Source of the DNA: an uncultured Pseudomonadota bacterium
GTDB taxonomy: Bacteria; Myxococcota_A; UBA796; GCA-2862545
Length of the DNA: 35,862 nt
Assembly: GCA_903861005.1 (NCBI GenBank)
Contig: CAIOSP010000195.1
Coordinates: 1-35,862 of the forward strand
Reading direction: 5' to 3'
In this document: positions 23,695 through 33,111 of the stretch, piece after piece
Layout of the letters: every line of letters starts with the position of its first letter
Numbering within the stretch: position 1 is the stretch's first letter
The notes under the pieces: model-generated
Told to the model about the DNA's origin: nothing
Seen by the model: the letters and a program-made list of their open reading frames with translations, nothing else
The model's database searches: none
Made by a program: the position numbers and the translations under genes

Positions 23695-25188
23695 TCAGCC
23701 GCCGTCCGCGTCCCGCGCCGCGAGCACGCGCTGCCAGGTGCCCCAGAACCACTCGGCGATGACGTCCTCCGGCGGCGGCAGGCGGCCGTTCTCCGGGCGC
23801 CACAGACGGCCCACCGGGGCCGCGGCGGCGTAGTGCGCGAAGAAGAGCAGCAGCACGCGGTGGTGCGGGGCGCGGTTGTCCGCCTCCATCCGCCACGCGC
23901 GGAACAGGCTGGCCTGGGTGATGGCCAGGTGGGTCACCAGGATGGACTGCACCGTGTACGGGCGCTCCTCGGTGGGGACGCCGCCCCAGCTGGCGCGCGC
24001 GGCCTTGAGCCAGCCCTCGCGCACCGTGGCGAGCGCCGCGCCCACGTGCCGGACGTCGGCGCCGATCTGATCGGCGATCTCACGGTGGGTGGCGGGCGCG
24101 GCAGCCCAGTCGAGCAGGGGCTGCAGGCAGCGCTGCACGTAGGGGGCCAGGTCGAACAGCGCCGCCTGACGGTCGGGCGCGATGGTCTCGCCCAGGAGCA
24201 GGCGCGCGCAAAGTTCGGCGTACAGGCCCTGCATCATGATGGTCACGCGCGACATGGCGTGGCGGTCGAACACACGACGGGCGTCCGACAGCGCCAAGCC
24301 GCCTTCGCCCTGGGAGATCCAGCCGTCCGGCGGCAAGCCGTCGCTGGCCAGCGGCAGGGACAGCCACGCGGCGCTCGGGTGCGCGCGACCGAGGCCGGTC
24401 AGCGCCGCCCACCCCTCGCCGCGCCAGCGGTCGTGGTCGAGGAAGGTGTTGTGGTCGGCGTTCGGCACGGTGCAGACCATCTGGTCCAGCATGTCGCGGA
24501 CCTCTTCGTCGGACGCGCCGATGCCGCGGCACAGGCTGCGGATGGTGGCCGGGTCGACAAAGCGCGCCGCGAAGTGCGTGTCGGGCACGCAGCTCCAGCG
24601 CCCGGACTCGGGCAGCCAGGGCAGGTAGAGCGCCTCGCGGGGGGGCGGGACGTCCTCGTCGACCAGCGCGTACAGGCGGCAGCCGCGGTGCGTGAAGCGC
24701 TGCGCGGGCGCGCCCACAGCGCCGGGGAACAGCATGTGGAACAGCGCCTCCGGCTGCAGGCGCGGGTTGCCGGCGCGCTGCCAGAGCCAGTGCAGGGCGC
24801 GGGTCTGCTTGAGCACGCCCGACACGCGCAGGTCGACGTCGGTGCGGATCTCGTCAAGCTCGGTGGCGGTCAGGCCGAGCGCGTCGGTCATGGACGGGGT
24901 GACGTCAAACAGCGGCGCGTCGTGACGCGTCGAGTAGACCGACAGCGTGCGCGACATGTGCGGGACGCTGAACAGGGCCTTGGCCATGGCGAGCGCGACC
25001 GGCCGAGGCGGCGGGCCCTCGCACTGGGTGCGCATGGGACGGCCCGCCAGACCCGCGACGTGGGCGACGTGCCCGCCGATCTCGATGCCGGTGCGGCGAC
25101 TGTCGTCCAAGTCGCCGCGGGCGATCAAGCGCCCGTGGCGTGCGAGCGCCGCGAACAGGTCAGCGACGGCGGAGGGTGTGGGTTCCAT
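23695..25188 (-). CDS. Conserved-looking protein of unknown function, 497 aa
   Basis: A clean 497-aa coding frame with typical GC-rich codon use starting at the ATG at 25188. I do not recognise a family. There is no signal peptide or transmembrane segment, so it is probably cytoplasmic. It is rich in Ala, Arg, Leu and Trp, with several His/Cys scattered (GCRLYALVDED, SLCRGIG, MVCTVPNADHNTFLDHDRW, CARLLLGE) but no spaced metal motif that I can name. The C-terminal third looks largely helical. It is divergent from the efflux operon, sharing the region upstream of it, and convergent with the glycosyltransferase gene. An enzymatic role cannot be assigned. Confidence 0.7.
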   Translation of the reverse strand: MEPTPSAVADLFAALARHGRLIARGDLDDSRRTGIEIGGHVAHVAGLAGRPMRTQCEGPPPRPVALAMAKALFSVPHMSRTLSVYSTRHDAPLFDVTPSMTDALGLTATELDEIRTDVDLRVSGVLKQTRALHWLWQRAGNPRLQPEALFHMLFPGAVGAPAQRFTHRGCRLYALVDEDVPPPREALYLPWLPESGRWSCVPDTHFAARFVDPATIRSLCRGIGASDEEVRDMLDQMVCTVPNADHNTFLDHDRWRGEGWAALTGLGRAHPSAAWLSLPLASDGLPPDGWISQGEGGLALSDARRVFDRHAMSRVTIMMQGLYAELCARLLLGETIAPDRQAALFDLAPYVQRCLQPLLDWAAAPATHREIADQIGADVRHVGAALATVREGWLKAARASWGGVPTEERPYTVQSILVTHLAITQASLFRAWRMEADNRAPHHRVLLLFFAHYAAAAPVGRLWRPENGRLPPPEDVIAEWFWGTWQRVLAARDADGG

Positions 25189-25217
25189 GGGGCGCCCCGA
25201 ATCTGAGCGCGGAGCCT

Positions 25218-25299
25218 ACCACCGTCCACCGCCGCAGGCTGGACGATCCGGTGGTGCGCCCGTCACGCTGGGTAAAGCCTGCGGCGCAACGCCGGTGGT
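25218..25299. promoter_or_regulatory. Repeat cluster upstream of the efflux operon
   Basis: This 158-base divergent gap holds an exact 11-bp inverted repeat, CGCCGCAGGCT at 25230-25240 and its complement at 25276-25286, 35 bases apart. CGGTGGT occurs at 25249-25255 and 25293-25299, with its complement ACCACCG at 25218-25224. A cluster this close to the efflux adaptor start could be regulator sites or a leader hairpin. No -35/-10 pair stands out. Confidence 0.45.
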
Positions 25300-25346
25300 T
25301 CGAATAGGTCGCGCCCGGCGCGCAGCGTGCGCCGGATGAGGGTTTC

Positions 25347-26540
25347 ATGCGGTGGGCCTTGCTTTCGCTCGGGATGTTGGCGGCGTGTTCGTCCTGGGGC
25401 GGCAAAGGGGAAGACGAGGACCAGGCGCCCCCTGAGCCCGTCACGGTCGTGCAGACCCAGGTGGTCACGGTCGGCGACGTGGCCGATCGCCTGCTGACGA
25501 GCGCCACCATCGAAGCGGCCGCCTCGGCCGACATCACCGCCCAGGCCACCGGCACGGTCGTGTCGATCGCCAAGGACGTGGGCGATCACGTCCGCCGCGG
25601 CGAGCTGCTGGCCGTCATCGACAACGTGCAGCTGGACGCAGGCGCTGAGCGCGCCGACGCTGAGGTCGCCAACCTGCTGGCCCGCGTGGCCGAGGCCGAG
25701 ACGCTCCACACCCGAGGCGCCGTGTCGTCGCGCGAGCTGGAGGACCTGAAGTACCAGCTCTCCACCGCCCGCAGCTCCCAGCGCGAGGCCGACCGCGGCC
25801 GCGGCACCCTGCGCCTCACCGCCCCGTTCGACGGCGTGGTCGCCGCGCGCGACCTGCACGTCGGCGAGCTGACCAGCCCGGCCCGTGTGGCGTTCACCGT
25901 GGTCGATCCAAGCGAGCTGCGCATCCGCGCCCGCCTGCCCGAGCGTGACGTCTCTCGCGTGAAGATCGGACAGATCGCGTCGCTGACCGGCGCCTACGAC
26001 GCGTCTGGCACCGCCACCGCCCACGTCACCCGCATGGCGCCCGTGATCGACGCCACCAGCGGCACGTTTGAGGTGGTGCTGACGTTGGACCCCACTCAGA
26101 CCACGCTCCGGCCCGGCCAGTTCGTCTCGGTCGACATTGAGGTCGACAAGCACACCGGCGTGGTCGTCGTGCCCAAGGACGCCGTCCTGCGCGACCGCGG
26201 CCAGCCGGTCGTGTACCTGGTCGCCGACGCGCCCGCCGAGGCGGTCCACACCGACGAGTCCAAGAAGGACGACGCCAAGAAGGACGAGCCGAAGAAGGAT
26301 GACGCCAAGGACGAGTCGGAGCCCCCCGGCCCCCGCTGGGTGGCCAAGCGCACCGAAGTGCAGACCGGCCTGGGTGACCCCGACCGCATCGAGATCACCG
26401 GCGGCTTGGCGGCCGGCGCGCGCATCGTCGTCGTCGGTCAGTCCAACCTCAAGGACGGCGCCCGCATCCGCGAGCCGGTGGTAGACGCCGCCGTGCCCGC
26501 GACGCCCCCCGCACCCACGGCTGCGACGGAGAATCCGTGA
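25347..26540 (+). CDS. RND efflux periplasmic adaptor (membrane fusion) lipoprotein
   Basis: 397-aa adaptor linking the inner-membrane pumps to the outer-membrane channel. The signal peptide ends in lipobox LAACSS (Cys14). The lipoyl half-motifs are visible (ADITAQATGTVVSIAKDVGDHVRRGELLAVID and, after a short helical hairpin, LRLTAPFDGVVAARDLHVGE), then a beta-barrel domain (LRIRARLPERDVSRVKIGQ) and the membrane-proximal domain. The hairpin (about 60 residues) is short, as in adaptors that act with HAE1-type RND pumps. An unusual Lys/Asp-rich low-complexity insert (residues ~303-328, KKDDAKKDEPKKDD) interrupts the membrane-proximal domain. It is the first gene of the operon; the following GTG overlaps its stop. 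Confidence 0.95.
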   Translation: MRWALLSLGMLAACSSWGGKGEDEDQAPPEPVTVVQTQVVTVGDVADRLLTSATIEAAASADITAQATGTVVSIAKDVGDHVRRGELLAVIDNVQLDAGAERADAEVANLLARVAEAETLHTRGAVSSRELEDLKYQLSTARSSQREADRGRGTLRLTAPFDGVVAARDLHVGELTSPARVAFTVVDPSELRIRARLPERDVSRVKIGQIASLTGAYDASGTATAHVTRMAPVIDATSGTFEVVLTLDPTQTTLRPGQFVSVDIEVDKHTGVVVVPKDAVLRDRGQPVVYLVADAPAEAVHTDESKKDDAKKDEPKKDDAKDESEPPGPRWVAKRTEVQTGLGDPDRIEITGGLAAGARIVVVGQSNLKDGARIREPVVDAAVPATPPAPTAATENP

Positions 26541-29500
26541 ACGAGGAGACCGCGACACCCGAGGAGCGCCACGGCCCGATCGCGATGCTGGTCAACCGAC
26601 CGGTCGCGGTGACCATGCTGTTCTTGGCGGCGCTGGTGTTCGGCTTTGTGTCGTACAAGCGGCTGCCGGTCGAGCTGATGCCCGACATCAGCTACCCGAC
26701 GGTCACCGTGCGCACGACGTTTGGCGGCGCGGCCCCGCAAGAGGTCGAGTCGCAGATCAGCCAGCCGATCGAGGAGGCCTTGGCCACGCTCGACGGGCTG
26801 GTGACGCTGGAGAGCCGCAGCCGCGCGGGCACCAGCGACGTGGTGCTCGGCTTTGACTGGGGCACGGACATGCCGGCGGCGGCGCAGTCCATCCGCGAGG
26901 CGCTGCAGACCACCTTCCTGCCCGAAGACGCCGACCGCCCGCTGATCTTGCGCTACGACCCGTCGCTCGAGCCGTTCATGCGGCTCGCGCTGTCGATCGA
27001 CCCCACCAAGGTCACCACGTCGCCCGAGCAGTCGCTGTTCGTGCTGCGCGAGGTGGCCGAGGACGAGATCCAGCGCCGCCTGGAGGGCATGAAGGGCGTG
27101 GCCGCGGTGCGCGTGCGCGGCGGCCTGGAGCGTGAGGTCCGCATCGCGGTGCACGACGACTGGCTGGTCGCGCGCAACGTCACGCTGGAGGACGTGCGCA
27201 ACGTGCTCACCGGCGAGAACGTGAACGTCGCCGGCGGTCAGGTGCTGGAAGGCGACACCGAGTACCTGGTCCGCACCGTGGCGCAGTTCGCCGATGTGTC
27301 GGACATCCGCGCGCTGCAGATCCGCCGCGCGGACGGCGTGCTGGTGCCGATCACCGACGTGGCCGAGGTCACCGACAGCCACACCGACCGCACCGTCGTC
27401 ACCCACCTGGACGGCGTGGAGGCGGTGGAGTTGGAGATCTTCAAGGAGGCCGACGCGAACATCGTCGAGGTCGCGTCGCAGGTGCAGCACGCGCTCGACG
27501 GCGACGACGTGGGCTTCACCCAGGCGGACGTCGACAAGGCCACCACCGGCAAGGCGCGCGTGGACATGCAGGCGCAGCTCGACGCGGCCAAGGGCCTCAC
27601 CGCGCAGCTCCCGGACGGCGTGCGCTTGGCGGTGCTCGACAACAGCGCGGAGTTCATCCAGTCCGCGATCGACAACCTGCGCGACGCGGTGCTGATGGGC
27701 GGTCTGCTCGCGATCGCCGTGCTGTTCTTGTTTCTGCGCGACTACCGGGCCACCGCGATCATCGGCATCGCCATCCCGATCAGCCTGCTGATGGGCTTTG
27801 GCCCGCTCTACATCGCGGGCGTGTCCCTCAACCTGATGTCGCTCGGCGGCCTGGCGCTGGGCGTCGGCATGCTGGTCGACAACTCGATCGTCGTGCTCGA
27901 GAGCATCCAGCAGTGGCTGGACGCCGGTATGAGCCGACGTGACGCCGCCATCCGCGGCACCACCGAGGTGGCGGCCGCGGTGAGCGCGTCCACCATGACC
28001 ATCGTCGCCGTGTTCCTGCCGATCGGCTTCATCGAGGGCGTCGGCGGCGAGCTGTTCGGCGACCTGGCGCACGCTGTCGTGTGGTCGCACGTCGCGTCGC
28101 TGCCGGTGGCGCTCTTCCTGGTGCCGACGCTGGCCGCCTTCGGCACGGGGATCGCGCTGCCGGACGCGGACGCCGCCCCAGGTCGCGCGTTCGACTTCTC
28201 CGGCGTGACCGCAGAGTGGCGCGAGGGTCGCGCGTGGACCCAGGGCGCGCGGTGGCGGCGCGTCGCGCTCGTGTACTTTGCGCTGCGCGCGCTCGCGCAT
28301 GGACTCGCGGTCGTGGGCAGCGGGCTGGCCTTGCTCGGGTGGGGCCTGCTGCTGCGCGTGCTGTTCGCCGCGTGGGCCTACGTCGTGGTCCCGGTCGGCA
28401 ACCTGTTGTTGATCCCCGCAGACTGGTTCCAGGCCGGCTACCGGCGCTTCGCGGACGCGCACGCCCGCTCGATGGGCTGGATCGTGCGCAAGCCGTGGTC
28501 GGTGGTCGGTGTGGCCATCGCGCTGTTCGCCATCACGACCGCGGTGCTCACCAACCTGGGCACGGAGCTGGTGCCCGAGGTGCACCAGGGCCGCTTCACG
28601 GTCGACGTCGCGATGCCGATCGGCACGCCGCTCGCGCGCACCATCGCCGTCGTGACCGAGGCCGAGCGTCGCATCGCCGCTGACCCCGACGTGGACGCGG
28701 TGTACACGACGATCGGCACCGATCCGCGCGACGAGACGCGCGCCGACGCGGGCGAGCACTCCGCGCGCATTCGCGTGCAGCTCAAGTCCGGCGTGGGCGG
28801 CGACGTGGCCGCGCGCGAGGCCCGCGCGATGTCCGCCATCCGCCGCGAGCTGGCCGAGTCGGTCGGCCTGTCGGCCCGCTTCTCGCGGCCCGCGCTGTTC
28901 AGCTTCCGCACGCCGATTGAGGTGGTGGTGCACGGCGAGGACCTCGACCGGCTGCGCGCGATCGGCGACGAGCTGGTCGCGTCGTTGAGCGCCGTGCCCT
29001 CGCTCGCCGACGTGAAGTCGAGCCTGCTCGCGGGCAACCCCGAGATCCAGATCAGCTACGACCGCGTGCGTCTGGCCCACCTGGGCCTGGACACCAACAC
29101 CGTCGCCCAGCGCCTGCGCGACCGCGTGCAGGGCGTCGTCGCCACGCAGCTGCACGGCGGCGCCGACCGCGTGGACCTGCGCGTGCAGCTCGATGCCGAT
29201 CAGCGCGGCTCCATCCAGGACCTGCGCCAGATCAACATCAACCCGGCGATCGATCCGGCCATCCCCCTCGACGCGGTCGCCACGCTGACCGAGGCCGTGG
29301 GGCCGTCGGAGATCCGCCGCGTCGATCAGCGCCGCGCGGTCGTGCTGTCGGCCAACCTCGCGGGCTTTGACCTAGGCGGCGCCATCCAGTCGGTCACGGG
29401 TGTGCTGCGTGCCGAGGCGCTGGACGCCGACCAGACCTGGGAGCTGGGCGGTCAGGCGCGCGAGCTGTCCTCGTCGGGCAACTCGCTGGTGCTCGCGCTC

Positions 29501-30055
29501 GGCCTCGCCATCTTCCTGGTCTACGTCGTCATGGCCGCCACGTTTGAGAGCGTGATCCACCCGCTGGTCATCCTGCTCACCGTACCGCTCGCGCTGTTCG
29601 GCGTGGCAGGCGGGCTGTGGATCTGCGGCCTTCCGCTGTCGGTGCCTGCGTTCATGGGCATCATCGTGCTGGCTGGCGTCGTCGTGAACAACGCCATCGT
29701 CCTGGTCGACGCGACGAACCGGCTGCGCGAGCGCGGCGAGGCGCGCTTGTCCTCCGTGCGACACGGCGCGGCGCTCCGTCTTCGCCCCATCCTCACCACC
29801 GCGATCACCGCGATCCTCGGCCTGCTGCCGCTGGCCCTCGGGTTTGGCGCAGGCGTCGAGGTGCAGCGCCCGCTCGCCGTCACCGTGATCGGCGGCCTCA
29901 CCACGGCCACGCTGCTGACGCTGGTGGTCATCCCCGCGGTCTACGTGCTGGTCACCGGCGGCACGCGCCCGGATGCCGAGCCGCAGGCGGCGCTGCCCGA
30001 CGCGCGCGTCACGCCCGCACCGGACGCGCCCGCTCCGGAAGGAGCGTCCGCGTGA
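26537..30055 (+). CDS. RND efflux permease 1 of the operon, with extra hydrophobic insert
   Basis: 1172-aa pump subunit, about 120 residues longer than AcrB. It starts at a GTG overlapping the adaptor stop. The two six-helix halves are clear. TM4 reads GMLVDNSIVVLE (Asp448, then Asn449 where AcrB has a second Asp), and TM10 reads VVVNNAIVLVD (Asn1051 where AcrB has its proton-relay Lys). This VDN/VNN version is common in one RND branch. Between TM6 and TM7, residues ~535-643 form an enlarged linker with a hydrophobic stretch (VALVYFALRALAHGLAVVG, then LGWGLLLRVLFAAWAYVVV) that looks like two extra membrane helices. It is paired with a second, different RND gene that follows immediately. Confidence 0.95.
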   Translation: MNEETATPEERHGPIAMLVNRPVAVTMLFLAALVFGFVSYKRLPVELMPDISYPTVTVRTTFGGAAPQEVESQISQPIEEALATLDGLVTLESRSRAGTSDVVLGFDWGTDMPAAAQSIREALQTTFLPEDADRPLILRYDPSLEPFMRLALSIDPTKVTTSPEQSLFVLREVAEDEIQRRLEGMKGVAAVRVRGGLEREVRIAVHDDWLVARNVTLEDVRNVLTGENVNVAGGQVLEGDTEYLVRTVAQFADVSDIRALQIRRADGVLVPITDVAEVTDSHTDRTVVTHLDGVEAVELEIFKEADANIVEVASQVQHALDGDDVGFTQADVDKATTGKARVDMQAQLDAAKGLTAQLPDGVRLAVLDNSAEFIQSAIDNLRDAVLMGGLLAIAVLFLFLRDYRATAIIGIAIPISLLMGFGPLYIAGVSLNLMSLGGLALGVGMLVDNSIVVLESIQQWLDAGMSRRDAAIRGTTEVAAAVSASTMTIVAVFLPIGFIEGVGGELFGDLAHAVVWSHVASLPVALFLVPTLAAFGTGIALPDADAAPGRAFDFSGVTAEWREGRAWTQGARWRRVALVYFALRALAHGLAVVGSGLALLGWGLLLRVLFAAWAYVVVPVGNLLLIPADWFQAGYRRFADAHARSMGWIVRKPWSVVGVAIALFAITTAVLTNLGTELVPEVHQGRFTVDVAMPIGTPLARTIAVVTEAERRIAADPDVDAVYTTIGTDPRDETRADAGEHSARIRVQLKSGVGGDVAAREARAMSAIRRELAESVGLSARFSRPALFSFRTPIEVVVHGEDLDRLRAIGDELVASLSAVPSLADVKSSLLAGNPEIQISYDRVRLAHLGLDTNTVAQRLRDRVQGVVATQLHGGADRVDLRVQLDADQRGSIQDLRQININPAIDPAIPLDAVATLTEAVGPSEIRRVDQRRAVVLSANLAGFDLGGAIQSVTGVLRAEALDADQTWELGGQARELSSSGNSLVLALGLAIFLVYVVMAATFESVIHPLVILLTVPLALFGVAGGLWICGLPLSVPAFMGIIVLAGVVVNNAIVLVDATNRLRERGEARLSSVRHGAALRLRPILTTAITAILGLLPLALGFGAGVEVQRPLAVTVIGGLTTATLLTLVVIPAVYVLVTGGTRPDAEPQAALPDARVTPAPDAPAPEGASA

Positions 30056-33000
30056 GAGACTGGATCCCGCGCAACGCCTACGACCGCCCGGTCGCCGTGC
30101 TCATGGCCTTCTTGGCCATGCTGGTGCTGGGCGTGATGGCGTACAGCCGGATCCCGCTGCAGCTCATGCCGGACGGGTTCGCGTCGCACTACTTGTGGGT
30201 GCAGATCCCGTTCCCGAACGCCACCCCGGGCGAGTCCGACGAGCTGATCGTGCGGCCCATCCTGGAGCAGCTCTCCACGCTGTCGGGCATCAAGAGTGTC
30301 GACTCCGACGCGGACTCCAACTCGGCAAGCTTCAACCTGGAGTTCTACCCGTCCGCGGACATGGACGACGCGTACAACGACGTGGTGGACCGCATCGAGC
30401 GCGCGATGCCCGAGCTGCCGACCGACATCAGCCGCTACTGGATCTACAAGTTCAGCCCGACCGATGAGCCGGTGCTGTGGCTGGGCGTCACGTTCCCCGA
30501 CGACATGGAGGACCCCTGGCACACCGTGGAGAAGGTGGTCATCCCGCGGGTGGACCGCGTCCCTGGCGTGGCGACCGTGGAGACCTACGGGCTTGAGCAG
30601 CGGCGCGTGTTCGTCGACTACGACCGCGAGCAGCTGATCGCGCACGCGGTGGACCTGGGCGACGTGCAACGCAAGCTGCAAACCGACAACTTCCAGATGA
30701 GCGGCGGCCGCGTCGAGGACGGCGGACGCGTGGTGAACGTGCGCTCGCTCGCGCGCTTGGACGACCCGTCGCAGCTGACGCAGTGGCCCGCGCGCGCCGA
30801 CGGCCTGCGGCTCGGCGACTTCGCGGACGTGTCGATCCGCCAGGTGTCCAGCGGCGACATCGGCCGCGTGAACGGCCGCAATGCCGCGGCGCTCGGCGTG
30901 CGCAAGGAGTCGAACGCGAACACGGTCGACGTGACGCGCGACGTGTCGACGGTGCTCGACGAGCTCGCGCACGACCCCGCGGCCGGGGGCTTGCAGTTCT
31001 TCCCGTTCTTCGATCAGGGCAAGCTGATCTCCGAGAGCTTGGGCCAGCTGCAAGAGGCCCTGATCGAGGGCGGCGTGCTGTCGGTCCTCATCCTGTGGAT
31101 CTTCCTGCGCGAGTGGCGCATGACCCTGCTGGTCAGCGCGTCGATCCCGTTCTCGCTGCTGGTGACCGTCGCCATCTTGTGGATGAGCGGCAGCAGCATG
31201 AACCTAGTCGCGATGATGGGCCTGATGCTCGCGGTCGGCATGGTGGCCGACGACGCGATCGTCGTGGTCGAGGCGATCTACCTGCGGCGCGCGCGAGGCC
31301 AAGACACACGCACTGCGGCGATCGAGGGCACGGGCGAGGTGGGCCTCGCGATCCTGGCCGCGACCGCCGCGTCGATGGTGGTGTTCCTGCCGGTCATCCT
31401 GATGACCGAGAACGCGGACTTGGGCGTGCTCATGGCGGTGCTGGGCCTGCCCGTGGTGTGGGCGCGCGCGGTGTCGTTGCTGGTGGCGTGGGTGTTCATG
31501 CCGCTTGCCACGCGCTTTGTGACCACCGCGCAGATCCGGCCTGACCCGGCGTGGCTCGCGTGGTTCACGCGCAAGTACGCGGTGCTGCTGGAGGCGACGA
31601 TGCGCCGGCGCGTCGACTCCGCGATGTTCTTGATCGCCACCCTGATGCTGACCGCGATCCCCATGTCCGGCGTGAAGTGCTCGCCGGGTGACCAGGGCGG
31701 GATCAACGACTTCTCCGTGCGCTTCGTCGTTCCCGCCGAGGCCTCGCCGCCCGAGCGCGACGCGATCGTGCACCGCTTCGAGACCTGGATCGAGTCGCAC
31801 CGCGCCGACTGGGGCATCGACGTGTACCGGGCGACGCTCGACTATGGCAGCACGCGCGGCCGCCTGTCGGTGTACCTCGTCGACGACCCGCCGCTGTCGA
31901 ACGAAGCCATCGTCGACGCCGCAAAGAAGGAGCTGCCCAAGGACATCCCGGGCGTCACCGCGTCGATCGGCTGGGACAGCCAGTCCGGCGACGAGAACCG
32001 CGTCACGCTCACCGTGTACGGCGACGACACCGAGGTGCTGCGCACGCTGGGCGAGGAGATCGCGCGCCGCGTGGAGGACGTGAAGGGCGTGCTGTCGACC
32101 ACGGTGGGGGACTCCGACGGGTCGCGGCGCGAGATCCAGCTGCACCCTGACACCGACGCGCTGCGCCGCTACGGCGTCGACGCATCCACGGTCGGCAACA
32201 CCATCGCGTTCGCCATGCGCGGCAGCACGCTGCACCCGCTGGTGCAGGGCAGCGACGAGCTGGAGGTCGAGACGCGCCTGTCGGTCAAGGACCGCTCGGA
32301 CGTGGGCACGCTGCTCGACTTCCCGATCTTCTCGCCGGCCACCATGAGCTTGGTGCCCGCCCGCGCGCTCACCGACGTGACCTACGGCTCAGGCCCGTCC
32401 AAGATCGAGCGCACCGAAGGCCGCACCGCGCAGGCGATCACGCTCGACCTGGGCAAGGGCGCCGACAAGGCCGAGGTGGTGCCCGCCGTGCACGCCGCGC
32501 TCGCCGACATGGTGCTGCCGCGCGGCTACACCTGGGAGGCCGGCGACTGGGAGGCCGATCAGGACAACGAGATGCAGGCGACCTACTTCGCGCTCGGCAT
32601 GTCGGTCGTGTTCGTCTACCTGCTGATGGGCATCCTGTTCGAGAGCTGGACCCTGCCGTTGGCGATCCTCTCCACGCTCCCCATGGCCGGCATCGGCGCG
32701 TGGTGGGCGCTGTACCTGACCGACACGGCGATGGACACCATGGCAGGCCTGGGTCTGGTCGTGCTGGTCGGCGTCGTGGTGAACAACGGGATCGTGCTGA
32801 TCGACTACGTCGAGCAGCTGCGGCGTGGCGGCATGCCCCGCGACGAGGCGATCCAGGTGGCGGCGGCGCGGCGCCTGCGGCCAATTCTGATGACGGCGCT
32901 GACCACCACGGTGGGGCTCTTCCCGATGGCGGCGGGCTCATCGGAGTTCGTGGGCATTCCGTACGCACCCCTCGGGCGTACGCTGATGGGCGGGATGATC

Positions 33001-33111
33001 ACGTCGACGCTGCTGACGCTGTTATTTGTGCCATACGTGTACGTGGTGTTGGACGACATGCGCGCGTCCGCGCTCGAAGGCGTCCGCTGGGCGCTCCGGA
33101 GAACTTCATGA
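30052..33111 (+). CDS. RND efflux permease 2 of the operon
   Basis: 1019-aa RND permease. The start is GTG at 30052 (GTGA overlap with the preceding stop, AAGGAG upstream), beginning VRDWIPRNAYDRPVAVLMAFLAM; the longer open frame upstream is not coding. TM4 has GMVADDAIVVVE (Asp400-Asp401, the AcrB-like pair), while TM10 reads VVVNNGIVLIDYVE (Asn911, Asn912) without the Lys. The periplasmic porter regions differ clearly from permease 1, so it is not a recent duplicate. Having two unlike RND subunits between one adaptor and one channel suggests a heteromeric pump, as in MdtBC. The length is normal. Its stop overlaps the TolC-like gene by 4 bases. Confidence 0.95.
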   Translation: MRDWIPRNAYDRPVAVLMAFLAMLVLGVMAYSRIPLQLMPDGFASHYLWVQIPFPNATPGESDELIVRPILEQLSTLSGIKSVDSDADSNSASFNLEFYPSADMDDAYNDVVDRIERAMPELPTDISRYWIYKFSPTDEPVLWLGVTFPDDMEDPWHTVEKVVIPRVDRVPGVATVETYGLEQRRVFVDYDREQLIAHAVDLGDVQRKLQTDNFQMSGGRVEDGGRVVNVRSLARLDDPSQLTQWPARADGLRLGDFADVSIRQVSSGDIGRVNGRNAAALGVRKESNANTVDVTRDVSTVLDELAHDPAAGGLQFFPFFDQGKLISESLGQLQEALIEGGVLSVLILWIFLREWRMTLLVSASIPFSLLVTVAILWMSGSSMNLVAMMGLMLAVGMVADDAIVVVEAIYLRRARGQDTRTAAIEGTGEVGLAILAATAASMVVFLPVILMTENADLGVLMAVLGLPVVWARAVSLLVAWVFMPLATRFVTTAQIRPDPAWLAWFTRKYAVLLEATMRRRVDSAMFLIATLMLTAIPMSGVKCSPGDQGGINDFSVRFVVPAEASPPERDAIVHRFETWIESHRADWGIDVYRATLDYGSTRGRLSVYLVDDPPLSNEAIVDAAKKELPKDIPGVTASIGWDSQSGDENRVTLTVYGDDTEVLRTLGEEIARRVEDVKGVLSTTVGDSDGSRREIQLHPDTDALRRYGVDASTVGNTIAFAMRGSTLHPLVQGSDELEVETRLSVKDRSDVGTLLDFPIFSPATMSLVPARALTDVTYGSGPSKIERTEGRTAQAITLDLGKGADKAEVVPAVHAALADMVLPRGYTWEAGDWEADQDNEMQATYFALGMSVVFVYLLMGILFESWTLPLAILSTLPMAGIGAWWALYLTDTAMDTMAGLGLVVLVGVVVNNGIVLIDYVEQLRRGGMPRDEAIQVAAARRLRPILMTALTTTVGLFPMAAGSSEFVGIPYAPLGRTLMGGMITSTLLTLLFVPYVYVVLDDMRASALEGVRWALRRTS

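Noticed and set aside
26438-29155. A 905-residue open frame on the minus strand opposite RND permease 1
   Set aside because: It is composed of His/Arg/Gly/Ala strings with no domain, opposite a clear RND gene.
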